In this document: positions 26,304-35,269 of the stretch, in pieces
How the letters are laid out: each line of letters starts with the position of its first letter
Numbering within the stretch: position 1 is the stretch's first letter
Assembly (NCBI RefSeq): GCF_025558165.1
Contig: NZ_LAMZ01000001.1
Coordinates: 930,001 to 994,000, forward strand
Source of the DNA: Candidatus Pelagibacter ubique HIMB140
GTDB taxonomy: Bacteria > Pseudomonadota > Alphaproteobacteria > Pelagibacterales > Pelagibacteraceae
DNA: 64,000 nt
Direction: 5' to 3'
The notes under the pieces: model-generated
Seen by the model: the letters and a program-made list of their open reading frames with translations, nothing else
Told to the model about the DNA's origin: nothing
Databases searched by the model: none
Translations under genes and position numbers: made by a program

Positions 26304-28376
26304 ATGTTTAAAGTATATAAGAAGGAAATTGAAGTAGCGGGAAAGAAGATAAGTTTAGAAACAGGTAAAGTAGCAAGACAGGCAGACGGTGCAATAATCG
26401 CAACATGTGGAGAGACAGTCGTACTAGCAACCGTAGTGGGGGCAAAAAAAGTAAATCCTGATATGGATTACTTTCCATTATCTGTAAATTACCAAGAGAA
26501 ATATTATGCAGCTGGAAAAATTCCAGGTGGTTATTTTAAAAGAGAAGCAAGACCAACTGAGAGCGAAACATTAATCTCCAGATTAATTGATAGACCAATC
26601 AGACCTTTGTTTCCTGATGAATTTAAAAATGAAGTACAGTTATTACCAACTGTAATTTCATATGACAAAGAAAACGAACCAGATATTTTATCAATCACTG
26701 CATCATCAGCAGCATTGGCTATATCAGGAATGCCATTTATGGGTCCTGTTGGAGCTTCGAGAGTTGGATTTATAGATGGAAAATATGTTTTAAACCCTTC
26801 TAAAGCAGAGCTAGAAAAATCGAAATTAGATTTAGTTGTAGCAGGTACGAAAGATGCTGTGCTTATGGTTGAATCAGAAGCAAGTGGTTTAACAGAAGAA
26901 GAAATGTTAAATGCAGTTAAATTTGGTCACGAAGGCTTTGTTCCAGTAATTGAAATGATAGAGGAACTTGCAAAAGAATGTAGAAAACCTGAGTGGACAG
27001 TTGAGAAAAAAGATTTATCTAAAGTTAAGAAAAAACTTGAGGAAAATTTTACAGAAGATCTTAAAAAAGCTTTTGCTACAAGAGATAAACAAGATAGATC
27101 AAATCAAATTTCCGAGATTACTGATAAAGCTAAAAAACTTTATGAGGAAGATGAAAACTACACAGATCTTGATGTTAACAGTCAGTTAAAAAGCCTAGAA
27201 AAATCAATTGTTAGAACTGATATTCTAAAAAATAAAAATAGAATTGATGGAAGAGGTTTATCTGATGTAAGACCTATCGAGTGTGAAGTGGGTATTTTAC
27301 CTAGAGCTCATGGTTCTGCATTATTTACTAGAGGAGAAACCCAAGCAATTGTTGTAGCAACTTTAGGAACTTCTGATGACGAACAAAGAATTGAAAGCTT
27401 AGATGGGCTTCAGAGAGAACGATTTATGCTTCACTATAATTTTCCTCCTTTTTCTGTTGGTGAAACTGGAAGAATTGGAACTGGTAGAAGAGAAATCGGA
27501 CATGGTAAATTAGCTTGGAGAGCGATTAACTCTTCATTACCAACTAAAGAGGCATTTCCATATACTTTTAGAGTAGTTTCAGAAATAACTGAGTCTAATG
27601 GTTCTTCTTCAATGGCTACTGTTTGCGGAACTTCTCTAGCGTTAATGGATGCTGGAGTGCCAATTAAAGAGCCAGTTGCAGGTATTGCAATGGGTTTAAT
27701 TAAGGAAGGTGATGATTTTAGTGTCTTGTCAGATATTTTAGGTGATGAAGATCACCTAGGTGATATGGACTTTAAAGTTGCTGGAACCAAAGATGGTATT
27801 ACCTCTCTTCAAATGGATATCAAAATTACAGGTATTACATTTGAAATCATGGAGCAAGCATTAAGCCAAGCTAAAGATGGAAGAGTTCATATCTTAGGAG
27901 AAATGAATAAAGCATTATCAGCTTCAAGATCTGATGTTGGAAAACATACTCCAAAAATGGAACAAGTTAATGTCGATAAAAAAGACATTGCCGCTGTAAT
28001 TGGAAAAGGTGGTGCAACAATCAGAGAAATAGTTGAAAAATCAGGTGCGAAAGTAGATGTAAATGATGAAGGTGTAGTAACAGTTGCTGCTCCAGATGAA
28101 GAGTCTAGAAACATCGCAATGCAGATGATTAAAGACATAACTGCAAAAGCTGAACTGAATAAAATTTATTCAGGTAAAGTAATGAAGATTATGGAATTTG
28201 GCGCATTTGTTAATTTCTTAGGAAAACAAGATGGGCTTGTTCATATCTCAGAACTTGCAGATAAAAGAGTTGCTAAAGTAACCGATGTTGTCAAAGAAGG
28301 CGATGAGGTAAAAGTTAAAGTGATTGGCTTTGATAGAGGTAAAGTTAAACTTTCTATGAAACAAGCTACTGAATAA
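26304..28376 (+). CDS. pnp: Polyribonucleotide nucleotidyltransferase (PNPase)
   Basis: 3'-5' phosphorolytic exoribonuclease and RNA-degradation enzyme. 690 residues with two RNase PH domains (about 1-220 and 310-540), a helical linker, a KH domain (about 550-610; [14 protein letters not shown]) and an S1 domain (about 620-690; [13 protein letters not shown]). Codons 10-50 use GCG, GAC, GTC, ACC, GTG and GGG, unusual for the window. The leader is a purine-rich repeat. A terminator follows at 28399-28434. Confidence 0.97.
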   Translation: MFKVYKKEIEVAGKKISLETGKVARQADGAIIATCGETVVLATVVGAKKVNPDMDYFPLSVNYQEKYYAAGKIPGGYFKREARPTESETLISRLIDRPIRPLFPDEFKNEVQLLPTVISYDKENEPDILSITASSAALAISGMPFMGPVGASRVGFIDGKYVLNPSKAELEKSKLDLVVAGTKDAVLMVESEASGLTEEEMLNAVKFGHEGFVPVIEMIEELAKECRKPEWTVEKKDLSKVKKKLEENFTEDLKKAFATRDKQDRSNQISEITDKAKKLYEEDENYTDLDVNSQLKSLEKSIVRTDILKNKNRIDGRGLSDVRPIECEVGILPRAHGSALFTRGETQAIVVATLGTSDDEQRIESLDGLQRERFMLHYNFPPFSVGETGRIGTGRREIGHGKLAWRAINSSLPTKEAFPYTFRVVSEITESNGSSSMATVCGTSLALMDAGVPIKEPVAGIAMGLIKEGDDFSVLSDILGDEDHLGDMDFKVAGTKDGITSLQMDIKITGITFEIMEQALSQAKDGRVHILGEMNKALSASRSDVGKHTPKMEQVNVDKKDIAAVIGKGGATIREIVEKSGAKVDVNDEGVVTVAAPDEESRNIAMQMIKDITAKAELNKIYSGKVMKIMEFGAFVNFLGKQDGLVHISELADKRVAKVTDVVKEGDEVKVKVIGFDRGKVKLSMKQATE

Positions 28377-28398
28377 TTAATAGCTTAATTTTAAATTT

Positions 28399-28434
28399 TA
28401 AACCCCCTGAATGAGAGTTCTGGGGGTTTTTTTT
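28399..28434 (+). terminator. Intrinsic terminator after pnp
   Basis: CCCCC at 28403-28407 pairs with GGGGG at 28422-28426, extended by AAA/TTT on the outside, and is followed by eight T (28427-28434). It separates pnp from the convergent fabI and closes the nusA-pnp operon. Confidence 0.9.
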
Positions 28435-28452
28435 AACTAAAATTAACTAAAT

Positions 28453-29238
28453 TTAGCTGATATTCTTTGGGTCAGGCATTCCAACTTTGTTATATCCTGC
28501 ATCTACATAGTGAATTTCACCAGTAACTCCGTTTGCAAGATCACTTAATAGATATAATGCTGAATTTCCAACATCATGGATATCTACGTTTCTTTTTAGA
28601 AAAGAATGGTCTTCATTCCATTTATATAGGAATTTTGCATCTCCAATCGCAGAAGCTGCTAATGTTTTAATAGGGCCTGCACTTATTGCATTTACTCTCA
28701 TGCCCTTGGCACCCAAATCTCGAGCTAGATACTTAACACTAGCTTCTAAAGCTGATTTACAAACACCCATTACGTTATAATTTGGAATTGCTTTAGTAGA
28801 CTCGTAAGTTAAAGTTAATAAACTTCCGCCTTGTTTCATTACCTTTGAGGCTTCTTTTGCTACTTCGGTAAATGAAAAGCATGAGATTAACATACTTCTT
28901 AAAAAGTTTTCTCTAGTGGTATTTAAATATTCACCTGATAACTCTGATTTATCAGAGAAAGCAACTGCATGAACTACAAAGTCAATTTCACCCCATTGGG
29001 ATTTGATATCTTCAAATAATTTTACAACCTCTTCTTTTTTTTCAACATCACAACTAAATGTAACGTTTGAATTTAATTTTTCTGCTAAAGGAACAACTCT
29101 TTTTTTCAAAGCATCACCTAAATATGTAAATGCTAGTTCTGCCCCTGCTTCAGCAAGTTTTTGAGATATACCCCAGGCAATAGATCTTTCATTTGCAACA
29201 CCCATGATTAATCCCTTTTTACCTTTCATTAAACTCAT
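28453..29238 (-). CDS. fabI: Enoyl-[acyl-carrier-protein] reductase FabI
   Basis: NADH-dependent last step of each fatty-acid elongation cycle. 261 residues, short-chain dehydrogenase fold with GVANERSIAWGISQ cofactor motif near the N-terminus and the FabI active-site pattern around TYESTKAIPNYNVMGVCKSALE (Tyr-x6-Lys). It follows fabB after three bases, so fabA-fabB-fabI form one operon for unsaturated and saturated fatty-acid synthesis. Confidence 0.96.
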   Translation of the reverse strand: MSLMKGKKGLIMGVANERSIAWGISQKLAEAGAELAFTYLGDALKKRVVPLAEKLNSNVTFSCDVEKKEEVVKLFEDIKSQWGEIDFVVHAVAFSDKSELSGEYLNTTRENFLRSMLISCFSFTEVAKEASKVMKQGGSLLTLTYESTKAIPNYNVMGVCKSALEASVKYLARDLGAKGMRVNAISAGPIKTLAASAIGDAKFLYKWNEDHSFLKRNVDIHDVGNSALYLLSDLANGVTGEIHYVDAGYNKVGMPDPKNIS

Positions 29239-29241
29239 AAA

Positions 29242-30453
29242 TTAAACCTTTTCAAAAATTAAAGCTGCATTAGTTCCACCAAAACCAAAGCTATTTGACA
29301 TTACTGTATTTAAAGTTACTCCCGTTTCAGTTTTTGAAATTATAGGAAATTTCTTAGCTTCTTCATCCATCTCACTTATGTTTGCAGAGCCAGCTATGAA
29401 ATTATTCTTCATCATTATCAAACAGTAAATTGCTTCATGAACTGAAGCCGCACCAAGTGGATGTCCTGATAAAGATTTTGTCGAACTAATCTTTGGGATA
29501 TTTTCTCCAAAAGTATTTTTAACTGCATTTAGCTCCGTGATATCTCCAACTGGAGTAGAAGTTCCATGAGTATTGATATAATCAATTTTATTTTTAGCAG
29601 TAGACATTGCCATTTGCATACATCTGACAGCACCTTCTCCTGATGGAGCTACCATATCGTATCCATCCGAAGTTGCTCCATAACCAGTTAATTCTGCGTA
29701 TATTTTAGCACCTCTTGCTTTAGCGTGTTCATATTCCTCTAGCACTAACACACCTGCACCACCTGCAATTACAAAACCATCTCTTGTTTTGTCATATGCT
29801 CTTGATGCTGTTTCGGGTGCATCATTATATTTTGATGATAAAGCAGTCATCGCATCAAACATTGCCGTCATTGCCCAATGAACTTCTTCACTTCCACCTG
29901 CAAAAATAACATCTTGTTTTCCCATTTGAATTAATTCCATTGAATTACCAATACAGTGGCCACTTGTTGCGCAAGCAGAACTCATTGTGTAGTTGGTTCC
30001 TTTAATTTTAAATGGAACAGCAAGTGTTGCAGAAGCTGTACTTGCCATTGTTCTTGGAACAATGAACGGTCCCATTAATTTTGGAGTTTTAGCCCTTGTT
30101 TTATCCGCAGCCAAAATAACATTTTCTATTGATGGACCACCAGAACCCATCACGATTCCAGTTTTAAAATTGCTAACTTCAGTTTCTTCTAATCCCGAAT
30201 CCTCAATGGCTTCTTTCATTGCAATATAATTATAAGCTGAACCTGAACCCATAAATCTAATTGTTTTTCGATCGATATGATCTTCTAATTTTATATTTGG
30301 TTTGCCATGAACATGACTTTTTAGATTATGTTCTTTATATTCCTCAGCATAAGAAATTCCTGATTTTGAATTAATTAATGATTGATGAACTTCCTCTTGG
30401 TTGTTTCCCAAACAAGAGACAATTCCTAATCCTGTAATTACTACTCTTCTCAT
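29242..30453 (-). CDS. fabB: 3-oxoacyl-[acyl-carrier-protein] synthase I (FabB)
   Basis: Condensing enzyme needed with FabA for unsaturated fatty acids. 403 residues with the Cys-His-His triad: [22 protein letters not shown] and [14 protein letters not shown]. The start overlaps the fabA stop by one base. Position between fabA and fabI and opposite irr is the usual alphaproteobacterial arrangement and supports FabB rather than FabF. Confidence 0.95.
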   Translation of the reverse strand: MRRVVITGLGIVSCLGNNQEEVHQSLINSKSGISYAEEYKEHNLKSHVHGKPNIKLEDHIDRKTIRFMGSGSAYNYIAMKEAIEDSGLEETEVSNFKTGIVMGSGGPSIENVILAADKTRAKTPKLMGPFIVPRTMASTASATLAVPFKIKGTNYTMSSACATSGHCIGNSMELIQMGKQDVIFAGGSEEVHWAMTAMFDAMTALSSKYNDAPETASRAYDKTRDGFVIAGGAGVLVLEEYEHAKARGAKIYAELTGYGATSDGYDMVAPSGEGAVRCMQMAMSTAKNKIDYINTHGTSTPVGDITELNAVKNTFGENIPKISSTKSLSGHPLGAASVHEAIYCLIMMKNNFIAGSANISEMDEEAKKFPIISKTETGVTLNTVMSNSFGFGGTNAALIFEKV

Positions 30454-30953
30454 TATTTAAATAACCCCACTTTCAAACTTTCTGCTGAATATATTTTTTT
30501 GTCATCAGCAAATACAATTCCATTGGCAAGACCAACAGTTGTTCCACCTGGCGACATAATTTTTTTCATATCTATTTCGTACCTTACATTTTTAACATTT
30601 TGTAAAACTTCACCAGTAAATTTTACAGTACCAACTCCTAGAGCTCTACCTTTGCCAGGATTTCCTAGCCAGCCCAGAAAAAATCCAACTAGTTGCCACA
30701 TAGCATCTAAACCTAGACACCCAGGCATGACTGGATCCTCTTTAAAATGACAATCAAAAAACCATAGATCGTTTTTTATATCTAATTCAGCCTTTAAAGA
30801 GCCTTTATTGAAAACTCCATTATTCTCGTTGATTTCAGTTATTCTATCAAACATCAACATTGGAGGAAGTGGTAATTTTGCATTACCTGGTCCAAAAAGA
30901 TTACCATTTCCACAACTTATTAGATCGTCATATGAGTAGGAATTTTTTTTCAT
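30453..30953 (-). CDS. fabA: 3-hydroxydecanoyl-ACP dehydratase/isomerase FabA
   Basis: Introduces the cis double bond at C10 in anaerobic-type unsaturated fatty-acid synthesis. 166 residues, hot-dog fold, with [21 protein letters not shown] holding the active-site His and the following Asp. First gene of fabA-fabB-fabI, divergent from irr across 94 bp that contains an Irr-box-like palindrome near irr. Confidence 0.96.
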   Translation of the reverse strand: MKKNSYSYDDLISCGNGNLFGPGNAKLPLPPMLMFDRITEINENNGVFNKGSLKAELDIKNDLWFFDCHFKEDPVMPGCLGLDAMWQLVGFFLGWLGNPGKGRALGVGTVKFTGEVLQNVKNVRYEIDMKKIMSPGGTTVGLANGIVFADDKKIYSAESLKVGLFK

Positions 30954-31026
30954 ATTTTTTGAGAAACCTTATTACTTGATTTAATACCAATATAATATAA
31001 TAAAACTGTATATTTTTATTCATACA

Positions 31027-31041
31027 TTAGAATAATTATAA
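31027..31041 (+). promoter_or_regulatory. Irr-box-like operator upstream of irr
   Basis: TTAGAAT-A-ATTATAA is an imperfect 15-bp palindrome ending six bases before the irr ATG and just downstream of a candidate -10 (TATATT, 31009-31014). The reverse complement of the operator before rubrerythrin (31507-31521) is identical except at the centre base. A site between transcription start and ATG would fit autorepression. Confidence 0.6.
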
Positions 31042-31047
31042 AATACA

Positions 31048-31476
31048 ATGGTAAAAAACTGTAATTTTGTTGAAAAATTAAGAGATTTAGGACTTAGACC
31101 CACTAAACAAAGAGTTAAAATGTGTGAAGTTCTATTTAATAGAGAAAAAACTTTTCATTTTACAATCAATGATCTCGTAAAAATGATTTCTGAGGAGATG
31201 AATGAAAAAATTTCTTTAGCAACAGTTTATAACACTGTTCATGCATTTCAGAAAAAAGGTTATTTAAAAGAAATTTCGATTAACAGCGATAAAAGTTATT
31301 TTGATACAAACACATCTGTTCATCATCATTTTTATGATGAAGATACTCATCAGCTAATAGATTGTGATGAAAATGATATAGACCCAGTAAATATTAAAAA
31401 AAATATTACAGGAAAAAAAATAAATTCAGTTGAAGTTTTGGTTAAAGTTGCGAGTGATAATCAAACTCAAAAATAA
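31048..31476 (+). CDS. irr: Irr-type Fur-family iron/heme response regulator
   Basis: 142 residues. The winged-helix part (about 10-85) has LGLRPTKQRVKMCEVLF and SLATVYNTVHAFQKKGYLKEI; the following YFDTNTSVHHHFYDE is the characteristic Irr segment with the His cluster implicated in heme binding. Irr controls iron-using genes according to heme status. Genes for fatty-acid synthesis (fabA) opposite irr are usual in alphaproteobacteria. An operator-like palindrome lies directly before its start. Confidence 0.88.
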   Translation: MVKNCNFVEKLRDLGLRPTKQRVKMCEVLFNREKTFHFTINDLVKMISEEMNEKISLATVYNTVHAFQKKGYLKEISINSDKSYFDTNTSVHHHFYDEDTHQLIDCDENDIDPVNIKKNITGKKINSVEVLVKVASDNQTQK

Positions 31477-31506
31477 TTCAATTAAATCAATTATATAAAA
31501 TCTAGA

Positions 31507-31521
31507 TTATAATAATTCTAA
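31507..31521 (+). promoter_or_regulatory. Irr-box-like operator upstream of rubrerythrin operon
   Basis: TTATAAT-A-ATTCTAA, an imperfect palindrome four bases upstream of the TTGACA -35 at 31526. It is the reverse complement of the site before irr apart from the centre base. It also fits the TTTAGAA-N3-TTCTAAA form of the iron control element at 12 of 14 positions (31506-31522). Confidence 0.6.
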
Positions 31522-31525
31522 ACTA

Positions 31526-31558
31526 TTGACATTAAAGTTTTAGACACTATATGGTCTA
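31526..31558 (+). promoter_or_regulatory. Promoter of rubrerythrin operon
   Basis: Consensus TTGACA (31526-31531) and TATATG (31548-31553) with a 16-bp spacer. A five-base inverted repeat TAGAC (31541-31545) / GTCTA (31554-31558) brackets the -10 and could be a second operator. A strong AAGGAG ribosome site lies seven bases before the rubrerythrin ATG. Confidence 0.6.
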
Positions 31559-31582
31559 TAAAGTTAAATTAAGGAGAAAAAA

Positions 31583-31999
31583 ATGTCTTTAAAAGGAAGT
31601 AAAACAGAAGAGAACTTAAAAGCAGCATTCGCTGGTGAGAGTCAAGCAAATAGAAGATATCTTTATTTTGCACAAAAAGCTGACATCGAAGGTTATAATG
31701 ATGTAGCTACAGTATTTAGATCAACAGCAGAAGGTGAAACTGGTCACGCACATGGTCACTTAGAATACCTTGAACAAGTTGGAGATCCAGCTACTGGGAA
31801 ACCAATTGGTGAAACTAAAGCAAATTTAGCTTCAGCAATTGAAGGAGAAACGCATGAATATACTGACATGTACCCAGGTATGGCTAAAACTGCAAGAGAA
31901 GAAGGTTTTGAGGAAATTGCAGATTGGTTTGAGACTTTAGCAAAAGCTGAAAAATCTCATGCTGGTAAATTCCAAAAAACTTTAGAGTCTATTGCCTAA
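31583..31999 (+). CDS. Rubrerythrin-type diiron protein without rubredoxin domain
   Basis: 138 residues forming the ferritin-like four-helix diiron domain. Ligand-bearing segments are visible: [33 protein letters not shown] and [10 protein letters not shown]. The C-terminal rubredoxin domain of classical rubrerythrin is absent. Members reduce hydrogen peroxide; the electron donor here could be the Fe-S protein encoded at 32159. Strong promoter, iron-control-like operator and a perfect AAGGAG ribosome site suggest high, iron-responsive expression. First gene of rbr-small ORF-Fe-S protein-DUF3501. Confidence 0.9.
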   Translation: MSLKGSKTEENLKAAFAGESQANRRYLYFAQKADIEGYNDVATVFRSTAEGETGHAHGHLEYLEQVGDPATGKPIGETKANLASAIEGETHEYTDMYPGMAKTAREEGFEEIADWFETLAKAEKSHAGKFQKTLESIA

Positions 32000-32009
32000 A
32001 TAATATTCA

Positions 32010-32034
32010 TTAGTGGGCGTTTACCGCCCACTAA
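32010..32034 (+). terminator. Strong hairpin after rubrerythrin (processing/attenuation)
   Basis: A perfect ten-base stem TTAGTGGGCG (32010-32019) / CGCCCACTAA (32025-32034) with loop TTTAC begins 10 bp after the rubrerythrin stop. The downstream sequence is ATTTAACAAAATTTCT, without a clean T tract, so it may stabilise the rubrerythrin mRNA or weaken read-through into the downstream genes instead of fully terminating. Confidence 0.75.
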
Positions 32035-32063
32035 ATTTAACAAAATTTCTAAAATCAAAAAAA

Positions 32064-32162
32064 ATGAAAGAGCAACTTTTACAATTAATAAAAGATTGGT
32101 TTAATGAACCAGTGGTATTAGTTTCTTTATCATTAATTATAATTTCTAATATAATCGTATGA
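32064..32162 (+). CDS. 32-residue membrane mini-protein coupled to Fe-S protein gene
   Basis: ATG at 32064, TGA at 32160-32162; the stop overlaps the next ATG as ATGA. The first 16 residues are amphipathic and end in NEPVV; residues 17-32 are almost entirely Val, Leu, Ile and Ser, enough for one membrane helix. No clear ribosome site is visible. The ATGA coupling and position inside the operon argue that it is translated. Function unknown; it could tether the Fe-S protein or rubrerythrin to the membrane, or act as a leader for coupling. Confidence 0.5.
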   Translation: MKEQLLQLIKDWFNEPVVLVSLSLIIISNIIV

Positions 32163-33490
32163 GCAAAGAAGGAAGTCTAGACGCCCCAATACGTCACCCT
32201 ATTGATTTTGAGCATCCAGATTTTTTAAATCCTGAAAAATTAGATGCAGAAATGCGAAGAGTGTTTGATATTTGCCATGGATGTCGAAGATGTTTTAATC
32301 TTTGTGACTCCTTTCCAAAATTGTTCGATATGATTGATGAATCTGAAAAAGAAGACGTAGAAAGTTTAAAAAGTGAGCAATTTGCTCCGGTTGTTGATGC
32401 CTGTACTCTTTGCGACATGTGTTTTATGACCAAATGTCCTTATGTACCTCCTCATGATTTTGATCTTGATTTCCCTCATTTAATGTTGAGGTACAGAACG
32501 GCACAGAAAAAATTAGGTAAATTACCAAGTGTTCCAAAGCAATTAGCCCAAATAGATAGAAACGCAAAAATTGGGGTTTTATTTTCTAAAATAATTAATT
32601 GGGCATCAGATATAAAAAATAAGTTGTTCAGAAAAATATTAGAGGTAGTTGCGGGTATCGATAAAAGGGTTCAACTTCCAAAATACAATTCAGAAACTTT
32701 TTCTAACTTTTTTAAGAAAAATAATGACAAAATAAACTACGAGACAAAAACTAATGATAGAAAAGTTGTAATTTATTCTACCTGTTTTGTTAACTTTAAT
32801 AAAAAAAATACGGGTGTTGCAGCTTTAAAAGTTCTAAAGAAAAATGGTGTAGAAGTTCAAGAAGCCTATCCTGGATGTTGTGGAATGCCATTCTTAGAGC
32901 AAGCTGATCTTCCTAAAGTTGTGGAACAGGCTAAAAAAGTTTCTAAAGATTTAGTTGAATGGATTAACAAAGGTTACAAAGTTGTTACCTTAACCGCAAG
33001 TTGTGGCTTAATGTTAAAATTTGAATGGCCATTGCTCTTACCAAATGATGATAAAATAAAAAAATTATCTGCAAATGTAATGGATATTGATGAATATGTT
33101 GTTGATATTGCAAACAAAGAAGGATTAGCAGATGGTTTGCAAGAAATCGATGGTGGAGTAACAGTTCATCATGCGTGTCATGCAAGAGCACAAAACATGG
33201 GTATCAAAGCAAGAGATATGCTTAAACTTATCCCGAATGTTAAAATCGATGTTGTAGAGAAATGTGCTGGGCATGGTGGAACTTTTGGTGTGATGAAAGA
33301 AACACATGATCTGGCCAATAAAGTAGGAAGACCAACTGCAAGACAAATTAAAACAAAAAATAACAAGTACATGGCTTCTGATTGTCCTTTAGCAGGTAAG
33401 CACTTGAAGCAACTTGAAGTGGATACTAACATCTCCAATGATGAGGCACTACATCCTATCGAATTGATGGCTAAAAGTTATAAATTATGA
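32159..33490 (+). CDS. GlpC/heterodisulfide-reductase-like Fe-S protein
   Basis: 443 residues. An N-terminal double [4Fe-4S] ferredoxin part has CHGCRRCFNLC at residues 39-49 and CTLCDMC with a following CP near residues 82-93. Two cysteine-rich CCG-type domains follow, with GCCGMPF and KCAGHGGTFG, as in GlpC and HdrB/D. Likely moves electrons between a donor (quinol or a dehydrogenase) and a partner, here most plausibly rubrerythrin. Overlaps the mini-ORF before it and the DUF3501 gene after it by ATGA, so the three are translationally linked. Confidence 0.85.
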   Translation: MSKEGSLDAPIRHPIDFEHPDFLNPEKLDAEMRRVFDICHGCRRCFNLCDSFPKLFDMIDESEKEDVESLKSEQFAPVVDACTLCDMCFMTKCPYVPPHDFDLDFPHLMLRYRTAQKKLGKLPSVPKQLAQIDRNAKIGVLFSKIINWASDIKNKLFRKILEVVAGIDKRVQLPKYNSETFSNFFKKNNDKINYETKTNDRKVVIYSTCFVNFNKKNTGVAALKVLKKNGVEVQEAYPGCCGMPFLEQADLPKVVEQAKKVSKDLVEWINKGYKVVTLTASCGLMLKFEWPLLLPNDDKIKKLSANVMDIDEYVVDIANKEGLADGLQEIDGGVTVHHACHARAQNMGIKARDMLKLIPNVKIDVVEKCAGHGGTFGVMKETHDLANKVGRPTARQIKTKNNKYMASDCPLAGKHLKQLEVDTNISNDEALHPIELMAKSYKL

Positions 33491-34086
33491 TTATGCCAAG
33501 AGAAAAAAGAGAAATACAAAAAGAAGACATCATGCCATTGGATGTTTACACAAAAAATAGAAGAGAACTGAGAAAAAATATTGTTGATTTTAAAAAAAAT
33601 AGAAGAATTGCATTAGGTCCTTATGCAACTTTTTATTTTGAAAGTTACGAGACAATGTTAGCTCAAGTTCAAGAAATGTTATATATTGAAAAAGGTGGCG
33701 ATGAACAACTTAAAGATGAGTTGTCAGCATACAATCCTCTAATACCAAATGGTAAAGAATTAACTGCTACTTTGATGTTTGAAATAGACAATCCTATATC
33801 ACGTTCAGCTTTCCTAGGAAAAGTGGGTGGAATAGAAGAAACAGTGTTTATGAAAATTAATGGAGAAAAAATAAAAGCCATACCAGAGGAAGATGTTGAT
33901 AGAACATCAGCTGAAGGAAAAGCTTCTTCAGTTCAATTTATTCATCTTAATTTTTCAGATGACCAAATAGCTAAATTTAAATCTGAAGAAATTGAAGTTG
34001 AAATAGGAATAGATCATAAAGAATATTCCCATACTACCAAGCTGTCTTTAGAGAACAAAAAGTCACTTTCTGCTGATTTTAGTTAA
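33487..34086 (+). CDS. DUF3501 family protein
   Basis: 199 residues, soluble, no signal or membrane segment. The start EKREIQKEDIMPLDVYTKNRRELR and central LGPYATFYFESYETM and the FMKINGEKIKAIPEEDVDRT segment match the DUF3501 family as remembered. The gene is coupled by ATGA to the Fe-S protein and in other proteobacteria accompanies rubrerythrin and this Fe-S protein, so it probably belongs to the same peroxide/electron-transfer module. No biochemical role is known. Its stop interlocks with the convergent SH3 gene over TTAA. Confidence 0.75.
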   Translation: MIMPREKREIQKEDIMPLDVYTKNRRELRKNIVDFKKNRRIALGPYATFYFESYETMLAQVQEMLYIEKGGDEQLKDELSAYNPLIPNGKELTATLMFEIDNPISRSAFLGKVGGIEETVFMKINGEKIKAIPEEDVDRTSAEGKASSVQFIHLNFSDDQIAKFKSEEIEVEIGIDHKEYSHTTKLSLENKKSLSADFS

Positions 34087-34523
34087 TTAAATCCCCAGAC
34101 ATTATCTATTTTAACCCAACCTTGAAATTTTCCAGATGTTATCCGACACCATTCTTGCTCACACTTTTCTAATATTAATAACCTACCTTCCTTAATAAGA
34201 GCTATTGGTTTTGCAAAAGATGTAGGGTTTTTAAATAAAATTTTATTTTTTGTTGCTATTACAGAATTATTTTTTTTTAATTGAGATATATGTATCCACC
34301 CACCATTATTTTTAAGGTCTATAATTCTTCTAAAGTTTTCTTTTTTATCTATTTGTTTTAAAGGAAAGTTAATTTTTTTGTAAACATATTTTACATCTGA
34401 GTCAAAACTTGGACCGTATCTAACGTTTACTTTATTTTTTTTTAAAGAAACAAATATTTCATCAGCTGAACTTATTGAAATTGATAAGATAAAAATTAAA
34501 ATTATTCTTATAATTAATTGCAT
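34083..34523 (-). CDS. Secreted bacterial SH3-domain protein
   Basis: 146 residues with a signal peptide (about 1-20) and two SH3-like repeats: about 25-85 (KVNVRYGPSFDSDVKYV) and about 90-146 (ITSGKFQGWVKIDNVWG). Proteins of this type bind cell-wall or polysaccharide components; no catalytic domain is present. Overlaps the upstream moeB-like gene by 10 bp, so it is probably the last gene of the ubiE-to-SH3 operon. Role unknown. Confidence 0.78.
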   Translation of the reverse strand: MQLIIRIILIFILSISISSADEIFVSLKKNKVNVRYGPSFDSDVKYVYKKINFPLKQIDKKENFRRIIDLKNNGGWIHISQLKKNNSVIATKNKILFKNPTSFAKPIALIKEGRLLILEKCEQEWCRITSGKFQGWVKIDNVWGFN

Positions 34524-35269
34524 AGACAGTTTTTTCTTTTTTTAATTTTTGCTTTTCTAAAATTTAAATTTAATAAATCAATAATTAAAATATAATTATT
34601 TAAACTTTGGCCTATATTTAAAATATTTTTTAAAATTTCATTAGCTTGCATTGTGCCAACTATTCCTGCTACAGTTCCCAGGATTCCTTCATATTCACAA
34701 TTGAGTATTTCATCTGATATTTTTTCCTCTTGATAAAAACATCGAAGACATGGTTCTTTTTTATTTTTGAAATTAAATGTAAAGATATGACCATCAAATT
34801 TACTTATAGCACCAGTTACCAAAAACTTTTTATACTTTAAACTTAAATCATTAATTAGAAATTTACTTTCAAAATTATCAGTTCCATCAACAATATAATC
34901 GTAATCTTTAATAATTTTTTGAAAATTAGATTTATTTAGTTTGTAATTAAAAATTTTTATTTTTGTTAAAGAATTAATGTTGTTTAATTTTTTTTTAGCT
35001 ATTTTGACTTTTAGTTGATTTAAGTCTTTTTGATTGAATAAACTCTGCCTATGAATATTTGAAAGGCTTATTCGATCATAATCCACAATTCCTAATGAGC
35101 CAACCCCTGACCTAGTCAAGAATTCTGCTACTGGGCACCCAAGACCACCCATGCCTATTATTAATACTTTTGCATTTGTAATTTTATTTTGACCTAAAAT
35201 ACCAATATTTTTTAAAATGATCTGTCTTGAAAAACGTTCGATTTGTTTTTTGTTTAATTTTTTGCTCAT
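34514..35269 (-). CDS. moeB: ThiF/MoeB-family E1-like adenylyltransferase
   Basis: Activates the C-terminus of a ubiquitin-like sulfur carrier (MoaD or ThiS) by adenylation. 251 residues with the nucleotide-binding GMGGLGCPVAEFL, the catalytic-arginine region SNIHRQSLF and zinc-binding Cys in CLRC and the C-terminal CLC. Lacks a rhodanese domain. Sequence alone does not separate MoeB from ThiF/HesA. It overlaps dut by four bases and lies in the conserved dut-coaBC neighbourhood. Confidence 0.85.
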   Translation of the reverse strand: MSKKLNKKQIERFSRQIILKNIGILGQNKITNAKVLIIGMGGLGCPVAEFLTRSGVGSLGIVDYDRISLSNIHRQSLFNQKDLNQLKVKIAKKKLNNINSLTKIKIFNYKLNKSNFQKIIKDYDYIVDGTDNFESKFLINDLSLKYKKFLVTGAISKFDGHIFTFNFKNKKEPCLRCFYQEEKISDEILNCEYEGILGTVAGIVGTMQANEILKNILNIGQSLNNYILIIDLLNLNFRKAKIKKRKNCLCN

